From Leptolyngbya sp. FACHB-60 (lineage in GTDB: Bacteria; Cyanobacteriota; Cyanobacteriia; Phormidesmidales; Phormidesmidaceae): 64,000 nt of DNA. Below, in pieces: positions 55,173 through 63,842 of this stretch; position 1 is the stretch's first letter, and each line of letters starts with the position of its first letter. Where the stretch lies: NCBI RefSeq assembly GCF_014695775.1, contig NZ_JACJOX010000022.1, positions 124,001 to 188,000 on the forward strand, given 5' to 3'. The position numbers and the translations under genes are program-made. A model generated the notes under the pieces. It did no database searches and was not told the DNA's origin. It was given only the letters and a program-made list of their open reading frames with translations.

Positions 55173-55664
55173 CTAGAGATTGGCTTCGTCGATTTGGGCG
55201 AGGACGCGATCGCGAAATTCCGGGTCGCTGTTGGCGAGCCCCAGCAGTTCCCAGTAAGCGGAGAGGGTGAGCCCGTTGGCTTGAATCAAATCGAGAGCAG
55301 CGGACTGAATCTCCTGCTGCATCTGGCGCGATTCGGTGTCGGTTTCGGCCCGCTGTAGGCCAAGTTCGCGCGACTCGATTAGCTTGACCACGGCCATATA
55401 AGCGTTGACAAAGCGGCTGACGGTCTCTGAGGGAATATCGTTGGCGTCAGGCTGGCTAGGGGAGACCGCTGGCGCTGATTCGTCCGCCATTGGTAATGAG
55501 GAGACAGCGAGCACAGGGGTAGCCATACCCAACAGCATGATGACTGCGCCCAGATACACCACCGAATACATCAGGCGCTGGCTTTGCCTCCCCAGCGAAG
55601 AATTGCTCCGGATTTTGCCCCACTGTTTCAGCCAACAGACGCAGGGCTCAACAGCAGCAGTCAT
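55173..55664 (-). CDS. DUF4168 domain protein, exported
   Basis: The C-terminal 100 residues match DUF4168: VSRFVNAYMAVVKLIESRELGLQ, then DTESRQMQQEIQSAALDLIQANGLTLSAYWELL and a final SDPEFRDRVLAQI. A hydrophobic stretch (YSVVYLGAVIMLLGMATPVLA) preceded by basic residues looks like a signal or anchor. The start is uncertain: MTAAVEP at 55664 gives a basic n-region, MYSVVYLG at 55571 starts at the hydrophobic stretch, and a long upstream Met (55787) overlaps the next gene and is less likely. Function of DUF4168 is unknown. Confidence 0.82.
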   Translation of the reverse strand: MTAAVEPCVCWLKQWGKIRSNSSLGRQSQRLMYSVVYLGAVIMLLGMATPVLAVSSLPMADESAPAVSPSQPDANDIPSETVSRFVNAYMAVVKLIESRELGLQRAETDTESRQMQQEIQSAALDLIQANGLTLSAYWELLGLANSDPEFRDRVLAQIDEANL

Positions 55665-55785
55665 CCACTCAAAACCCATAGACCAACGGCTCAGAACGCG
55701 TTTCACCAGCCTACCCGAAACCAGATGGCCTATAGTAGTACTAAGCCTAAGCATAAATACACAATGACGAAGGAAACAGACTGCC

Positions 55786-56073
55786 ATGGCAAGCGATGAT
55801 ACGGCTCCAGTGCCTGGTCAAGGGAGTCTCTCTGACCGAGAACTACAGATCGTTGAGCTAGTGGCATCGGGGCTAACCAACCAAGAAATTTCAGAGAAGC
55901 TGGAGATCAGCAAACGCACCGTCGACAACCACATCAGCAACATTTTGACCAAGACCGCCACGGGCAACCGGGTGGCTCTGTTTCGCTGGGCGCTCCAGTC
56001 GGGCAAGGTCTGCATCGACGAGGTCAACTGCTGCCTACTGCCTGAATTCAAGGCCGAGAGTCAGGAGGCTTAG
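55786..56073 (+). CDS. Small LuxR-type regulator, PedR-like
   Basis: The 95-residue protein is little more than a LuxR/GerE helix-turn-helix (residues 14-70): [21 protein letters not shown] and [16 protein letters not shown] Cys-bearing tail (Cys76, Cys82, Cys83 in [10 protein letters not shown]) follows. This plan matches PedR (Ssl0564 of Synechocystis), a redox-responsive regulator that acts on photosynthesis genes through thioredoxin. The Cys arrangement makes PedR homology likely but not proven. It is divergent from the DUF4168 gene with a minimal spacer. Confidence 0.75.
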   Translation: MASDDTAPVPGQGSLSDRELQIVELVASGLTNQEISEKLEISKRTVDNHISNILTKTATGNRVALFRWALQSGKVCIDEVNCCLLPEFKAESQEA

Positions 56074-56143
56074 GCACCGCCACCGGCCAACCTCAGGCTA
56101 TGATGGGTGTTCTGTATTGCCCATTGAGAGCGCCTGCCCCGTT

Positions 56144-57454
56144 ATGGAGTCGATTCAATCGCTGCCCGGAACCGAAGACATTTTGCCCAAGGCGCAGTTT
56201 GTCGGCCAAGACTTAAAGGTGGCCGACATTCACACCTGGCAGCGGGTAGAGGCGACGGCGAGAGAGATTTTGGGCCGGGCTGCCTACCGCGAAATTCGCA
56301 CCCCTACCTTTGAGGCCACCGCCCTGTTTGAGCGGGGCATTGGCGAAGCCACCGATGTGGTGGGCAAAGAGATGTACAGCTTTAAAGACAAGGGCGATCG
56401 CAGCTGTACCCTGCGCCCCGAAGGCACCGCTGGAGTCGTGCGAGCTTACGTGCAGCACAGTCTCTACGCCCAAGGTGGCGTACAGCGCCTCTGGTACACC
56501 GGCCCCATGTTTCGCTACGAGCGCCCGCAAAAAGGTCGCCAGCGCCAGTTTCACCAGGTAGGAGTCGAGGTGCTGGGCAGCGCCGACCCCCGCGCCGATG
56601 TGGAGGTGATTGCTCTGGCTACAGATATCTTGCAGGCTTTGGGCCTCAAGAATCTGACGTTTTACTTGAACTCGGTGGGTGACAGAAGCGATCGCACCCG
56701 CTACCGCGAGGCACTAGTCGCCTATCTCACCCCCTACGCGGCAGATTTGGACGAAGATTCGCGCGATCGCCTCACCCGTAACCCCCTGCGCATTCTCGAC
56801 AGCAAAGACGAAAAAACCCAGGCCATTACCCAGTCAGCTCCCAGCATTTTGGACTACCTGGGCCCTGACTCCAAACGCCACTTTGACCAAGTGCTGGCTC
56901 AACTCAATACCCTAGGCATTGCCTATGAACTCAACCCACGTCTAGTGCGAGGGCTCGACTACTACACTCACACCGCCTTTGAAATTCAGTCAAGCGATCT
57001 AGGGGCTCAAGCCACGGTGTGCGGTGGTGGCCGCTACGACGGGCTAGTGGAAGAACTGGGCGGGCCGGCTACTCCAGCGGTGGGTTGGGCCATTGGCCTA
57101 GAGCGTCTCACCCTGTTACTCGAAGCTCTGGAGCAGGGTAAGGCCACAGCTCCAGATATTTATCTGGTCTCTCGCGGCGAGCAGGCCGAAGCCAATGCCC
57201 TACAGCTGGCCCAAAAACTACGCCATCAAGGAATAGCGGTAGAGCTAGACCTCAGCGGTGCGGCCTTTGGCAAGCAGTTTAAGCGGGCTGATCGCAGCGG
57301 GGCCGCTGCCTGCCTAATCATCGGTGATGACGAGGCCGCCCAGGGCACCGTGCAGATTAAGTGGCTAATCTCAGGCGATCAAACCAGCTTCTCCCAGGCA
57401 GCATTGCTTAGCGATACCGACGGTTTTTTGAAGCAGCTTCAAAGCCGAACATAA
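56144..57454 (+). CDS. hisS: Histidyl-tRNA synthetase
   Basis: Class II synthetase charging tRNA-His. Motifs: [10 protein letters not shown] at the N-terminus, motif 1 [12 protein letters not shown], motif 2 [19 protein letters not shown], the His-specific [13 protein letters not shown], and [14 protein letters not shown] with GWAIGLERL (motif 3). The C-terminal anticodon-binding domain starts near residue 330. The ATG at 56144 is chosen over a TTG at 56117. 436 residues from that start. A very strong hairpin follows. Confidence 0.97.
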   Translation: MESIQSLPGTEDILPKAQFVGQDLKVADIHTWQRVEATAREILGRAAYREIRTPTFEATALFERGIGEATDVVGKEMYSFKDKGDRSCTLRPEGTAGVVRAYVQHSLYAQGGVQRLWYTGPMFRYERPQKGRQRQFHQVGVEVLGSADPRADVEVIALATDILQALGLKNLTFYLNSVGDRSDRTRYREALVAYLTPYAADLDEDSRDRLTRNPLRILDSKDEKTQAITQSAPSILDYLGPDSKRHFDQVLAQLNTLGIAYELNPRLVRGLDYYTHTAFEIQSSDLGAQATVCGGGRYDGLVEELGGPATPAVGWAIGLERLTLLLEALEQGKATAPDIYLVSRGEQAEANALQLAQKLRHQGIAVELDLSGAAFGKQFKRADRSGAAACLIIGDDEAAQGTVQIKWLISGDQTSFSQAALLSDTDGFLKQLQSRT

Positions 57455-57487
57455 AGACAGTTAGAGTTCAAAACTGTTCGGCTACCC

Positions 57488-57536
57488 CTCAGGGAAGGAG
57501 GGTTTTCCGTCGCTCGGAAGACCCTCCTTCCCTGAG
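57488..57536 (+). terminator. Very strong hairpin after hisS
   Basis: CTCAGGGAAGGAGGGT (57488-57503) and ACCCTCCTTCCCTGAG (57521-57536) are perfect 16-bp arms; an inner TTCCG/CGGAA stem (57505-57509 and 57515-57519) extends it to about 22 pairs around a five-base loop. A T-run is lacking after the stem (AAATTCG), so termination may be factor-assisted, or the hairpin may protect the 3' end. Confidence 0.7.
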
Positions 57537-57599
57537 AAATTCGTTACGATTGTTCACATTGGTATTTTCTGCTCAACAACTAATTTATTTGCTGGTTGT

Positions 57600-58658
57600 A
57601 TGCCTGACACCATCACAAAACTGGCCTACCAAGCCTTTCAACAGGGCAAGAGCTACTTTGGGCTAGCCCACAAAGCCGTTAGCACCCAGGTTATGCAGAC
57701 GGTCAGTCCGCCCAGAGACCTTCAAACTACGCCCTTAGACCTAAAATCTCTGCAACTGCTGCAGCAGCGCATGGGTGACCTGCTAGAGCGCGACTGGCAA
57801 GATGCAGAGGCCGGAGTTTACCCCAAAGAGCTGCTGTTTGATAATCCCTGGGATGACTTCTTTCGGTTCTATCCCCTGGTGTGCCTCGACCTACCCCAGA
57901 TTTGGGAGCGGCTGAACAAACGCGATCACCACACGTTTTCTGACGATATCGACACAGCCGGGTATCCCAAGTATTACCTGCAAAACTTTCACCACCAGAC
58001 CGACGGCTACTTGAGCGATATGTCGGCTAATCTATACGACCTCCAGGTCGAGATTCTCTTCAACGGCACCGCTGACCCCATGCGCCGTCGCATTCTGGCT
58101 CCTTTGAAGCAGGGCCTGGCGGCGGCTGGCGTCGAAGACCGAGCTAAGGTTTTAGATGTGGCCTGTGGCACGGGGCGCACCCTCGGCATGATTCGCGATG
58201 CCCTGCCCAAAACATCGCTCTACGGAGCCGACCTATCGCCCGCCTATCTGCGCAAGGCCAACGAAGATCTGTCGGCTAAGCCAGGAGTATTGCCTCAGCT
58301 TGTGCAGGCCAATGGTGAAAACCTGCCGTTTGTAGATAATTACTTTGATGGCGTAGTCAGCGTCTTCTTGTTCCATGAATTGCCTGCGGTAGCGCGGCAG
58401 AACGTGATTGACGAAATCTATCGGGTGGTGAAACCTGGCGGCACTGTAGTGCTGTGTGACTCAATTCAGCGGCTTGACTCCCCTGAGTTTGAGGCGGCAA
58501 TGGAGAACTTCCCGGCCATGTTCCATGAGCCCTACTACCGGCACTACACCACCGATGATCTCAATCTGCGCTTGACTGACGCAGGGTTTGAATCGGTCAG
58601 TAACCAGGTGCACTTTATGAGCAAGTACTGGGTATGCCGCAAGCCAGCGGTGGTTTAG
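57600..58658 (+). CDS. Class I SAM-dependent methyltransferase (352 residues)
   Basis: The SAM fold occupies the C-terminal half (about 180-320): VLDVACGTGRTLGMI (motif I), SLYGADLSPAYLRKA, NLPFVDNYFDGVVSVFLFHEL and IYRVVKPGGTVVLCDS. The N-terminal 170 residues form a separate region with LLQQRMGDLLERDWQDAE and PWDDFFRFYPLVCLDL, whose motifs I recognise only as shared with other cyanobacterial proteins of this type. Substrate unknown; the UbiE-like core suggests a small molecule or lipid. A good terminator overlaps the following gene. Confidence 0.85.
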   Translation: MPDTITKLAYQAFQQGKSYFGLAHKAVSTQVMQTVSPPRDLQTTPLDLKSLQLLQQRMGDLLERDWQDAEAGVYPKELLFDNPWDDFFRFYPLVCLDLPQIWERLNKRDHHTFSDDIDTAGYPKYYLQNFHHQTDGYLSDMSANLYDLQVEILFNGTADPMRRRILAPLKQGLAAAGVEDRAKVLDVACGTGRTLGMIRDALPKTSLYGADLSPAYLRKANEDLSAKPGVLPQLVQANGENLPFVDNYFDGVVSVFLFHELPAVARQNVIDEIYRVVKPGGTVVLCDSIQRLDSPEFEAAMENFPAMFHEPYYRHYTTDDLNLRLTDAGFESVSNQVHFMSKYWVCRKPAVV

Positions 58659-58694
58659 CCATAGAGCTAACTGAATAGGGCTTCTGAGGCTTCG

Positions 58695-58720
58695 AGCCCT
58701 CGATTATTCGGGGGCTTTTT
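58695..58720 (+). terminator. Intrinsic terminator overlapping the tail of the convergent gene
   Basis: AGCCCTCGA (58695-58703) and TCGGGGGCT (58708-58716) form nine pairs with one G-T, a four-base loop (TTAT), then TTTTT. It ends the methyltransferase transcript and its right part covers the last codons of the convergent gene, which ends at 58704. Confidence 0.85.
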
Positions 58721-59198
58721 GATCGGGAATGCGCCACACATAAAGCACCGAATCTTCTTCCGAGGGTTGTAAGTGCAGGGTGCGGTCGGGTGCCCAGTCG
58801 CCCATGTCGAACATATGGGTGACGATGCGGCTGCCAGGTTGCAGCTGCGCCTGGAGCCGAGGCCGTAGGCGCAGGTTGAGGTGAGGCAGTAGATAGATGA
58901 AGACCACCATGGCGTCGCGGAAATCAGTTTCAAACAGGTTTTCCTGCCGGAAGGTGAGGCGATCGCCTACTCCCTCTTGCTCAGCCCTAGTTTCAGCCCG
59001 CAGCAGCAATGCCGCATCCACATCGACCCCAACCCCCCGAACGCCGTAGTCTACAGCCGCCCGAAGTAGCAGGCGCCCATCGCCACAGCCCAGGTCGTAG
59101 ACCACATCGCTGGGGCTGAGATCGGCTAGCTTAAGCATGGCCACCATGGCATCGACGGGGGTGGGTATAAACCCAATGTCGGGGCGGGGCGCTGGCAT
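58704..59198 (-). CDS. Small class I SAM-dependent methyltransferase (164 residues)
   Basis: The protein carries the SAM motif VVYDLGCGDGRLLLRAA and GVRGVGVDVDAALLLRAE, with FRQENLFETDFRDA and MVVFIYLLPHLNLRLRP, as in small cyanobacterial methyltransferases related to the DOT1/lysine-methylase-like fold. The beginning RPDIGFIPTPVDAMVAMLKL is conserved among them. Substrate unknown. Its ATG overlaps the pyrE stop by one base, so the genes are translationally coupled. Confidence 0.87.
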   Translation of the reverse strand: MPAPRPDIGFIPTPVDAMVAMLKLADLSPSDVVYDLGCGDGRLLLRAAVDYGVRGVGVDVDAALLLRAETRAEQEGVGDRLTFRQENLFETDFRDAMVVFIYLLPHLNLRLRPRLQAQLQPGSRIVTHMFDMGDWAPDRTLHLQPSEEDSVLYVWRIPDQKAPE

Positions 59199-59842
59199 TA
59201 GGCAGGCTTAAGGGTGGCCCAGTGGGCCTGGATATCTTGGATAGTGAATAGAGCTTTGAAGGGTAGATTGTGGCTCTGATAAAGTTCGGCACCGCCCTGC
59301 TGGCGATCGACGAGGGCAAGAATCTGGTTGACTTGGTACCCAGCGGCTTGGAGGCGATCGACGGCTTTAAGGGCTGATTGGCCCGTGGTGACGACGTCTT
59401 CAAGCACCGTGACAGAGCTGCTGGGGGGTAGCTCAAGCCCCTCAATATAGGCGCGGGTGCCGTGGCCCTTGGCCTCTTTGCGAATGATTAGCGGGAAAAG
59501 GGTGCGTTGGCTCTCGGTAGACGGTCTATGGTTACTGCCATAGACGCCCACCAGACTCACCGCCGTGACCAAAGGATCGGCACCTAGGGTGAGCCCGGCC
59601 ACTGCTACGGTTTCTGGCGGCACCAGGTCTAGCAGCAGGCGGCCGACCATCAGTGCCCCCTGGGGGTGCAGCGTCACCAGTTTGCCGTTGATGTAATAGG
59701 TGCTGTGCTGGCCTGAACTGAGCACGAAGTCACCCTCTTGGTAAGCACCCCGGCAAAACAGGTCGAGCAGGGGCGATCGCAGCTCATCGGTCTTGAGGCT
59801 GAGCAGGGTGGCAGCGGGCGCATCAATCAAAAGCTGATCCAT
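59198..59842 (-). CDS. pyrE: Orotate phosphoribosyltransferase
   Basis: PyrE makes orotidine 5'-phosphate from orotate and PRPP in pyrimidine synthesis. The 214-residue protein has the PRPP loop VTVLEDVVTTGQSAL, GRLLLDLVPPETVAVAGLTLGADPL and the FVLSSGQHSTYYINGK beginning (motif SGQHSTYYINGK). Length is usual. Homodimer, cytoplasmic. The small methyltransferase follows with a one-base overlap. Confidence 0.96.
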   Translation of the reverse strand: MDQLLIDAPAATLLSLKTDELRSPLLDLFCRGAYQEGDFVLSSGQHSTYYINGKLVTLHPQGALMVGRLLLDLVPPETVAVAGLTLGADPLVTAVSLVGVYGSNHRPSTESQRTLFPLIIRKEAKGHGTRAYIEGLELPPSSSVTVLEDVVTTGQSALKAVDRLQAAGYQVNQILALVDRQQGGAELYQSHNLPFKALFTIQDIQAHWATLKPA

Positions 59843-60012
59843 GGGTGGGTAATTCCTTTAAAAATGCTCCGGTTTTTTGCGATCGCGCTATAAAGGACAT
59901 GCACTGGGTGATCGGTGCGGCTAAGTTTCGCGTGATCAGAGGGCCTTGGGGCTCTGGATAGTGCGAGGCTTGGGGTTTGAGCACCACCAGAATCGCACCA
60001 ATCCAACGAGTT

Positions 60013-60019
60013 GAGGAGG
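60013..60019 (+). promoter_or_regulatory. Ribosome binding site fixing the start of the next gene
   Basis: GAGGAGG lies seven bases before the ATG at 60027 and excludes the in-frame TTG at 60021. Confidence 0.75.
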
Positions 60020-60026
60020 CTTGGCC

Positions 60027-60425
60027 ATGGGCATTCAATTAAATCATATTTCTGGACTGACGCTGGCGCTGCTAGCCGCTGCCGCCGTCGCGGCTCCGGC
60101 AGGGCAGAGCCAAGAGACTCCCCAAACCATTCCCGAGGCTATGGACGAACTGACCACCACCTACTCTGGAGATCACTTCAGGAACCGGGGTCTCGTCCGT
60201 CAGACCAAGCGTCTGTTTGGCCTTGATTTTCCCGATCGATCCCTCGACTGGGATGCCAATGCCACAGCGGCGGCGGTGAGAGACATCATGCTGTTGCAGA
60301 ATACCTCTGATCCCACGATTCGAGTGCCTGACCTGGCGAGCCCTTACACCACGACGCTGCTCACCCAGCCCAGCAGCAGCGTGCCCTACGTTGGGTCTGA
60401 GTTTATTTTTGAGCAGCAGTTTTGA
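60027..60425 (+). CDS. Small exported hypothetical protein (132 residues)
   Basis: A signal peptide (LNHISGLTLALLAAAAVAAPAG, likely cleavage near residue 25) is followed by a mature part of about 105 residues: MDELTTTYSGDHFRNRGLVRQ, FGLDFPDRSLDWDANA and VPDLASPYTTTLL. No Cys or membrane segment in the mature part. I recognise no family; it should be periplasmic or secreted. It stands alone between pyrE (divergent) and a tRNA gene. Confidence 0.7.
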   Translation: MGIQLNHISGLTLALLAAAAVAAPAGQSQETPQTIPEAMDELTTTYSGDHFRNRGLVRQTKRLFGLDFPDRSLDWDANATAAAVRDIMLLQNTSDPTIRVPDLASPYTTTLLTQPSSSVPYVGSEFIFEQQF

Positions 60426-60503
60426 TCGCTGAGCTAGCACTTCCCTACCAAGCAGGTTCAGCGTCTAACCGCCCCAGAAAGGTGCTTTGATAACGAGTGC
60501 TAA

Positions 60504-60576
60504 TCCAGGGTGCAGGAGTTGAACCTGCCTAACGCGAATTATGAGTTCGCTGCCTAATCCGCTCGGCCAACCCTGG
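60504..60576 (-). tRNA. tRNA with CAT anticodon, probably tRNA-Ile2 (lysidine type) rather than tRNA-Met
   Basis: The 73-base gene folds with acceptor CCAGGGT/ACCCTGG, D arm GCC...GGC, anticodon stem GCGAA/TTCGC with loop CTCATAA, T arm GCAGG-TTCAACT-CCTGC and discriminator A. The anticodon is CAT. Its D-arm GGCCGAGCGG and T-arm resemble chloroplast trnI-CAU more than elongator trnM, so an Ile2 tRNA whose C34 becomes lysidine is the better guess. The CCA is not encoded. Confidence 0.85.
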
Positions 60577-60748
60577 GATCTATAACCTTACCCAATGGTA
60601 AAACATGTCCTATTGTAGGGCTTGAGTTCAAAATCAGATCTTAAAATTTTGTTTGAGGCTCAAACCTTATAATCGAGGTGCGTCTTAGTCTGGTTCAGAC
60701 TGAGCTTTATAAAGTATTTTTGTTCTAAGGTTTTACCCCGCCCCTGCC

Positions 60749-61000
60749 ATGAACCCTGCTGTAGCGTTTACGTTGATCTTGCTCTCGCTGATGATTGGCT
60801 CTGGGGTAGTGAGTGCGTCTTGGGGGTTTACCCTTGGGCGGCAGGCGCTAACCGGTGTGCGCCAGCCAGAAACTCGACCGACTAGTGGTTCCCCTGTAGC
60901 CCGCGAGGCGGGTACAGCGAGTCACGGCAACGTGGTTTTAGTCAACGAGGCTGAGGTTTTGGAGCAGGTGAAGGCTCGCGTTAACGGCGGTGGCCAGTAG
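60749..61000 (+). CDS. Small membrane-anchored hypothetical protein (83 residues)
   Basis: An N-terminal hydrophobic segment (VAFTLILLSLMIGSGVVSASW) is followed by GFTLGRQALTGVRQPETRP and a C-terminal helix (ALVNEAEVLEQVKARV, shown as EAEVLEQVKARV). I recognise it only as a type of small cyanobacterial membrane protein. It starts with good codon use and lies 18 bases before the CNNM-type gene, so co-transcription is likely. Confidence 0.7.
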   Translation: MNPAVAFTLILLSLMIGSGVVSASWGFTLGRQALTGVRQPETRPTSGSPVAREAGTASHGNVVLVNEAEVLEQVKARVNGGGQ

Positions 61001-61017
61001 CGTTTAGGCGCTGGAGC

Positions 61018-62466
61018 ATGGGCGTTTTACCTCATTTATCAACCGTCTTTATCCCTGAGCAGCTGCCTGCCGCTGCGATCGCGTCTCGACTGCTAGCGGT
61101 GTTGTTGCTGATTGGCATCAACGCCTTTTTTGTGGCGGCAGAGTTTTCGATGGTCTCGGTGCGGCGATCGCGCATCAGCCAACTGGTCTCCCAGGGCGAT
61201 GTGCAGGCAAAGACGGTGCAGCAGCTCCAGCGCAGCCTCGATCGCCTACTGTCGACCACTCAGCTAGGCATTACCCTATCGAGTCTGGCCCTAGGGTGGG
61301 TGGGTGAAAGCACGATGGCTGTCACCCTGGCCTTTTGGATTACTCAAACTCCCCTGAGCGCTGCCCAGAGCGAGGCCTTGGCCCACACGCTGGCGATTCC
61401 GGCGGCCTTTTTTCTGATTGCCTATCTGCAAATTGTGCTGGGAGAGCTTTGCCCTAAGTCAGTCGCGATGCTCTACCCCGAGCAGCTTGCCCGGTTTTTA
61501 GGCCCTCCCAGCCTCACCATCGCGCGGCTGTTTAACCCCTTCATCTGGATCTTGAACCAGTCGACCCGGCTGCTGCTGCGGCTGGTCAATATTCAGTACA
61601 GCGATCAGGTGAGCTACAGCCGTCTCACCCCCGAAGAGCTCCAGCTCATCATTCGAACCACGGCCGAAACCCCTGGCTTAGAAGCCGAAGAGCGCGTGAT
61701 CCTCAACAACGTGTTTGAGTTTCGCGACGTCACTGCTGGAGAGATCATGGTGCCTCGCACGCAGATCACCGCCATTCCTCTAGCGGCAACCTTTGGTGAG
61801 CTGATCGAGGTGGTGGCTGACGCCGAGCATTCTCGCTACCCGGTGACGGGGGACTCCCTCGACGACATCCAGGGCATGGTGGAGCTGAAGCAATTTTTGC
61901 AGCCCCTGGCCCACCAGCAAATTAATGCTGACACCCTCATTCATCCCTGGGTCAAGCCCGCCCGCTTTGTGCCCGAGTACACGCCCCTTCATGAGCTGCT
62001 GGCCACGATGCAGCGCACAGGCGAGGAGTTGGTCGTAGTAGTCGATGAATTTGGCGGCACCGCTGGCCTACTCACCCTGCGTGACTTGACCACTGAAATC
62101 ATTGGCGAAATTCACGAACCCGACGATGACACCGAGCAGCCCGTGCAGCTGCTCGAAGATCAGTCGTACCGCGTTAAAGCCCACACCGATCTTGAGGAGG
62201 TCAACACGCTGCTCGGCCTGACGCTGCCCTACTCGGACGACTACCAAACCCTAGGAGGTTTTTTGATCTATCAAATGCAAAAAATTCCCCACGCGGGCGA
62301 TCGCCTAGTGTTTGCCGATCGCGAATGGGTGGTTTTATCAACCGATGGTCCCCGGCTGGGCGATATTTTAGTGCGATCGCTCGATTTGCCCATCGTGCCA
62401 GCTGAACACGAGCCTAATGCCCCAGCGGCAGCGGCCACCGACTCTGATGGCTTTCCCCTCAGTTAA
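61018..62466 (+). CDS. CNNM/CorC-type membrane protein (DUF21, CBS pair, CorC_HlyC domain)
   Basis: The 482-residue protein has a DUF21 domain (about 20-215) with four membrane segments (NAFFVAAEFSMVSVRRSRI, LGITLSSLALGW, IVLGELCPKSVAMLY), a pair of CBS domains (about 230-355; TAGEIMVPRTQI, TGEELVVVVDEFGGTAGLL) and a C-terminal CorC_HlyC domain (about 370-450; YRVKAHTDLEEVNTLLGL). Members (hemolysin C family by name, CNNM/CorC in function) take part in magnesium or cobalt transport or sensing. No hemolytic role is implied. A small membrane protein gene precedes it. Confidence 0.94.
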   Translation: MGVLPHLSTVFIPEQLPAAAIASRLLAVLLLIGINAFFVAAEFSMVSVRRSRISQLVSQGDVQAKTVQQLQRSLDRLLSTTQLGITLSSLALGWVGESTMAVTLAFWITQTPLSAAQSEALAHTLAIPAAFFLIAYLQIVLGELCPKSVAMLYPEQLARFLGPPSLTIARLFNPFIWILNQSTRLLLRLVNIQYSDQVSYSRLTPEELQLIIRTTAETPGLEAEERVILNNVFEFRDVTAGEIMVPRTQITAIPLAATFGELIEVVADAEHSRYPVTGDSLDDIQGMVELKQFLQPLAHQQINADTLIHPWVKPARFVPEYTPLHELLATMQRTGEELVVVVDEFGGTAGLLTLRDLTTEIIGEIHEPDDDTEQPVQLLEDQSYRVKAHTDLEEVNTLLGLTLPYSDDYQTLGGFLIYQMQKIPHAGDRLVFADREWVVLSTDGPRLGDILVRSLDLPIVPAEHEPNAPAAAATDSDGFPLS

Positions 62467-62733
62467 CCCCGCCTAGACAGCTTAAGAACTGCCACAGCTT
62501 ATTAAGCGCCCCAGCTTAGTCTCGATATGGTAAATGGAACAGCGAGAAAATCAAGAAACGGTTTGCTAAACCGCGATCGCGCCACAAATCCGTGGTTCTC
62601 CATCAAAGAATGTCGCTATTCTTTACAGTGTGAAGCATTGTGATAGTATCTGAGTGATTTTACCTGGCCGTCTCAGTTCTCCACTCGCTCTGACGTTCGC
62701 ACCCCATCAACTGTCGGCGTATCTTTGTCTCCT

Positions 62734-62742
62734 AGAGGAAGG
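62734..62742 (+). promoter_or_regulatory. Ribosome binding site supporting a GTG start
   Basis: AGAGGAAGG lies six bases before GTG at 62749 and fits that start better than the ATG at 62782 or the TTG at 62725. Confidence 0.6.
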
Positions 62743-62748
62743 ACAGGC

Positions 62749-63825
62749 GTGCAAAACCCCCTATTGTCATCTGCCTTAGACATGCACCTATCGCGAAATT
62801 TGCCCGATCCCATCCGCGTTGGCGTTATTGGTGTAGGCAATATGGGCCAGCACCACACCCGTGTGCTAAGCCGCTTCAAAGATGTCGAACTGGTGGGCGT
62901 GTCTGATGTCAATGTAGAGCGCGGCCTCGACACTGCGGGCAAGTACCGAGTGCGTTTTTTTGAAGACTACCAAGAATTACTCAAGCACGTCGATGCCGTC
63001 TGCGTGGCGGTACCCACCCGACTACATCACGCCGTCGGCATGGCCTGCTTGCAGGCTGGGGTGCACGTCTTAATCGAAAAACCCATCGCTGCCAGCATTG
63101 CCGAGGCTGAGTCACTCGTGAACGCCGCTGCCGCCGCTAACTGCATTTTGCAGGTGGGGCACATCGAGCGCTTTAACCCCGCTTTTCAAGAGCTGCATAA
63201 GGTACTCAAAACCGAAGAACTGCTGGCCCTAGAGGCCCGTCGCATGAGCCCCTACTCCCAGCGGGCCAACGACGTGTCGGTGGTGCTCGATCTCATGATC
63301 CACGATATTGATCTGCTGCTAGAGTTGGCGGGCTCGACAGTGTCTACCCTGACCGCCAGCGGCAGCCGCGCTTCTAATTCGGGTTACCTCGACTACGTCA
63401 CCGCCACCCTGGGCTTCAGCAACGGCATTGTGGCCACGCTGACCTCCAGCAAAGTCACCCATCGCAAAATTCGCAGCATTACGGCCCACTGCAAGAACTC
63501 CCTTACCGACGCCGATTTTCTCAACAATGAGATTTTGATTCACCGGCAGACTACTGCCGACTGCTCCACCGACTACGGCCAGGTGCTCTACCGCCAGGAT
63601 GGCCTGATTGAAAAGGTCTACACCAGTAATATTGAGCCGCTTCATGCTGAGCTGGAGCACTTTGTAAACTGCGTGCGCGGCGGCGAAAAGCCCTCGGTCG
63701 GTGGCGAGCAGGCCCTCAAGGCGCTGCGCCTAGCCAGCCTGATTGAGCAGATGGCCCTGGATGGCAAGCCCTGGCATCATTTTGACCCCACGGCCCTCGG
63801 CAAAGAGCTGACGGTGGCTATGTAG
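62749..63825 (+). CDS. Gfo/Idh/MocA family NAD(P)-dependent oxidoreductase
   Basis: The 358-residue enzyme (from GTG) has the Rossmann opening RVGVIGVGNMGQHHTRVLSRF, then ELVGVSDVN, the EKP motif in VLIEKPIAAS with the conserved Lys, and QVGHIERFNPAF with the HIERF motif. The C-terminal domain includes DVSVVLDLMIHDIDLLL with the conserved His-Asp. Family members oxidise or isomerise sugars and their derivatives; the GHIERFNP type is often linked to nucleotide-sugar or cell-wall sugar metabolism. Substrate not determined. Cytoplasmic. Confidence 0.92.
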   Translation: MQNPLLSSALDMHLSRNLPDPIRVGVIGVGNMGQHHTRVLSRFKDVELVGVSDVNVERGLDTAGKYRVRFFEDYQELLKHVDAVCVAVPTRLHHAVGMACLQAGVHVLIEKPIAASIAEAESLVNAAAAANCILQVGHIERFNPAFQELHKVLKTEELLALEARRMSPYSQRANDVSVVLDLMIHDIDLLLELAGSTVSTLTASGSRASNSGYLDYVTATLGFSNGIVATLTSSKVTHRKIRSITAHCKNSLTDADFLNNEILIHRQTTADCSTDYGQVLYRQDGLIEKVYTSNIEPLHAELEHFVNCVRGGEKPSVGGEQALKALRLASLIEQMALDGKPWHHFDPTALGKELTVAM

Positions 63826-63842
63826 GTTTTATCGTGATTCAA

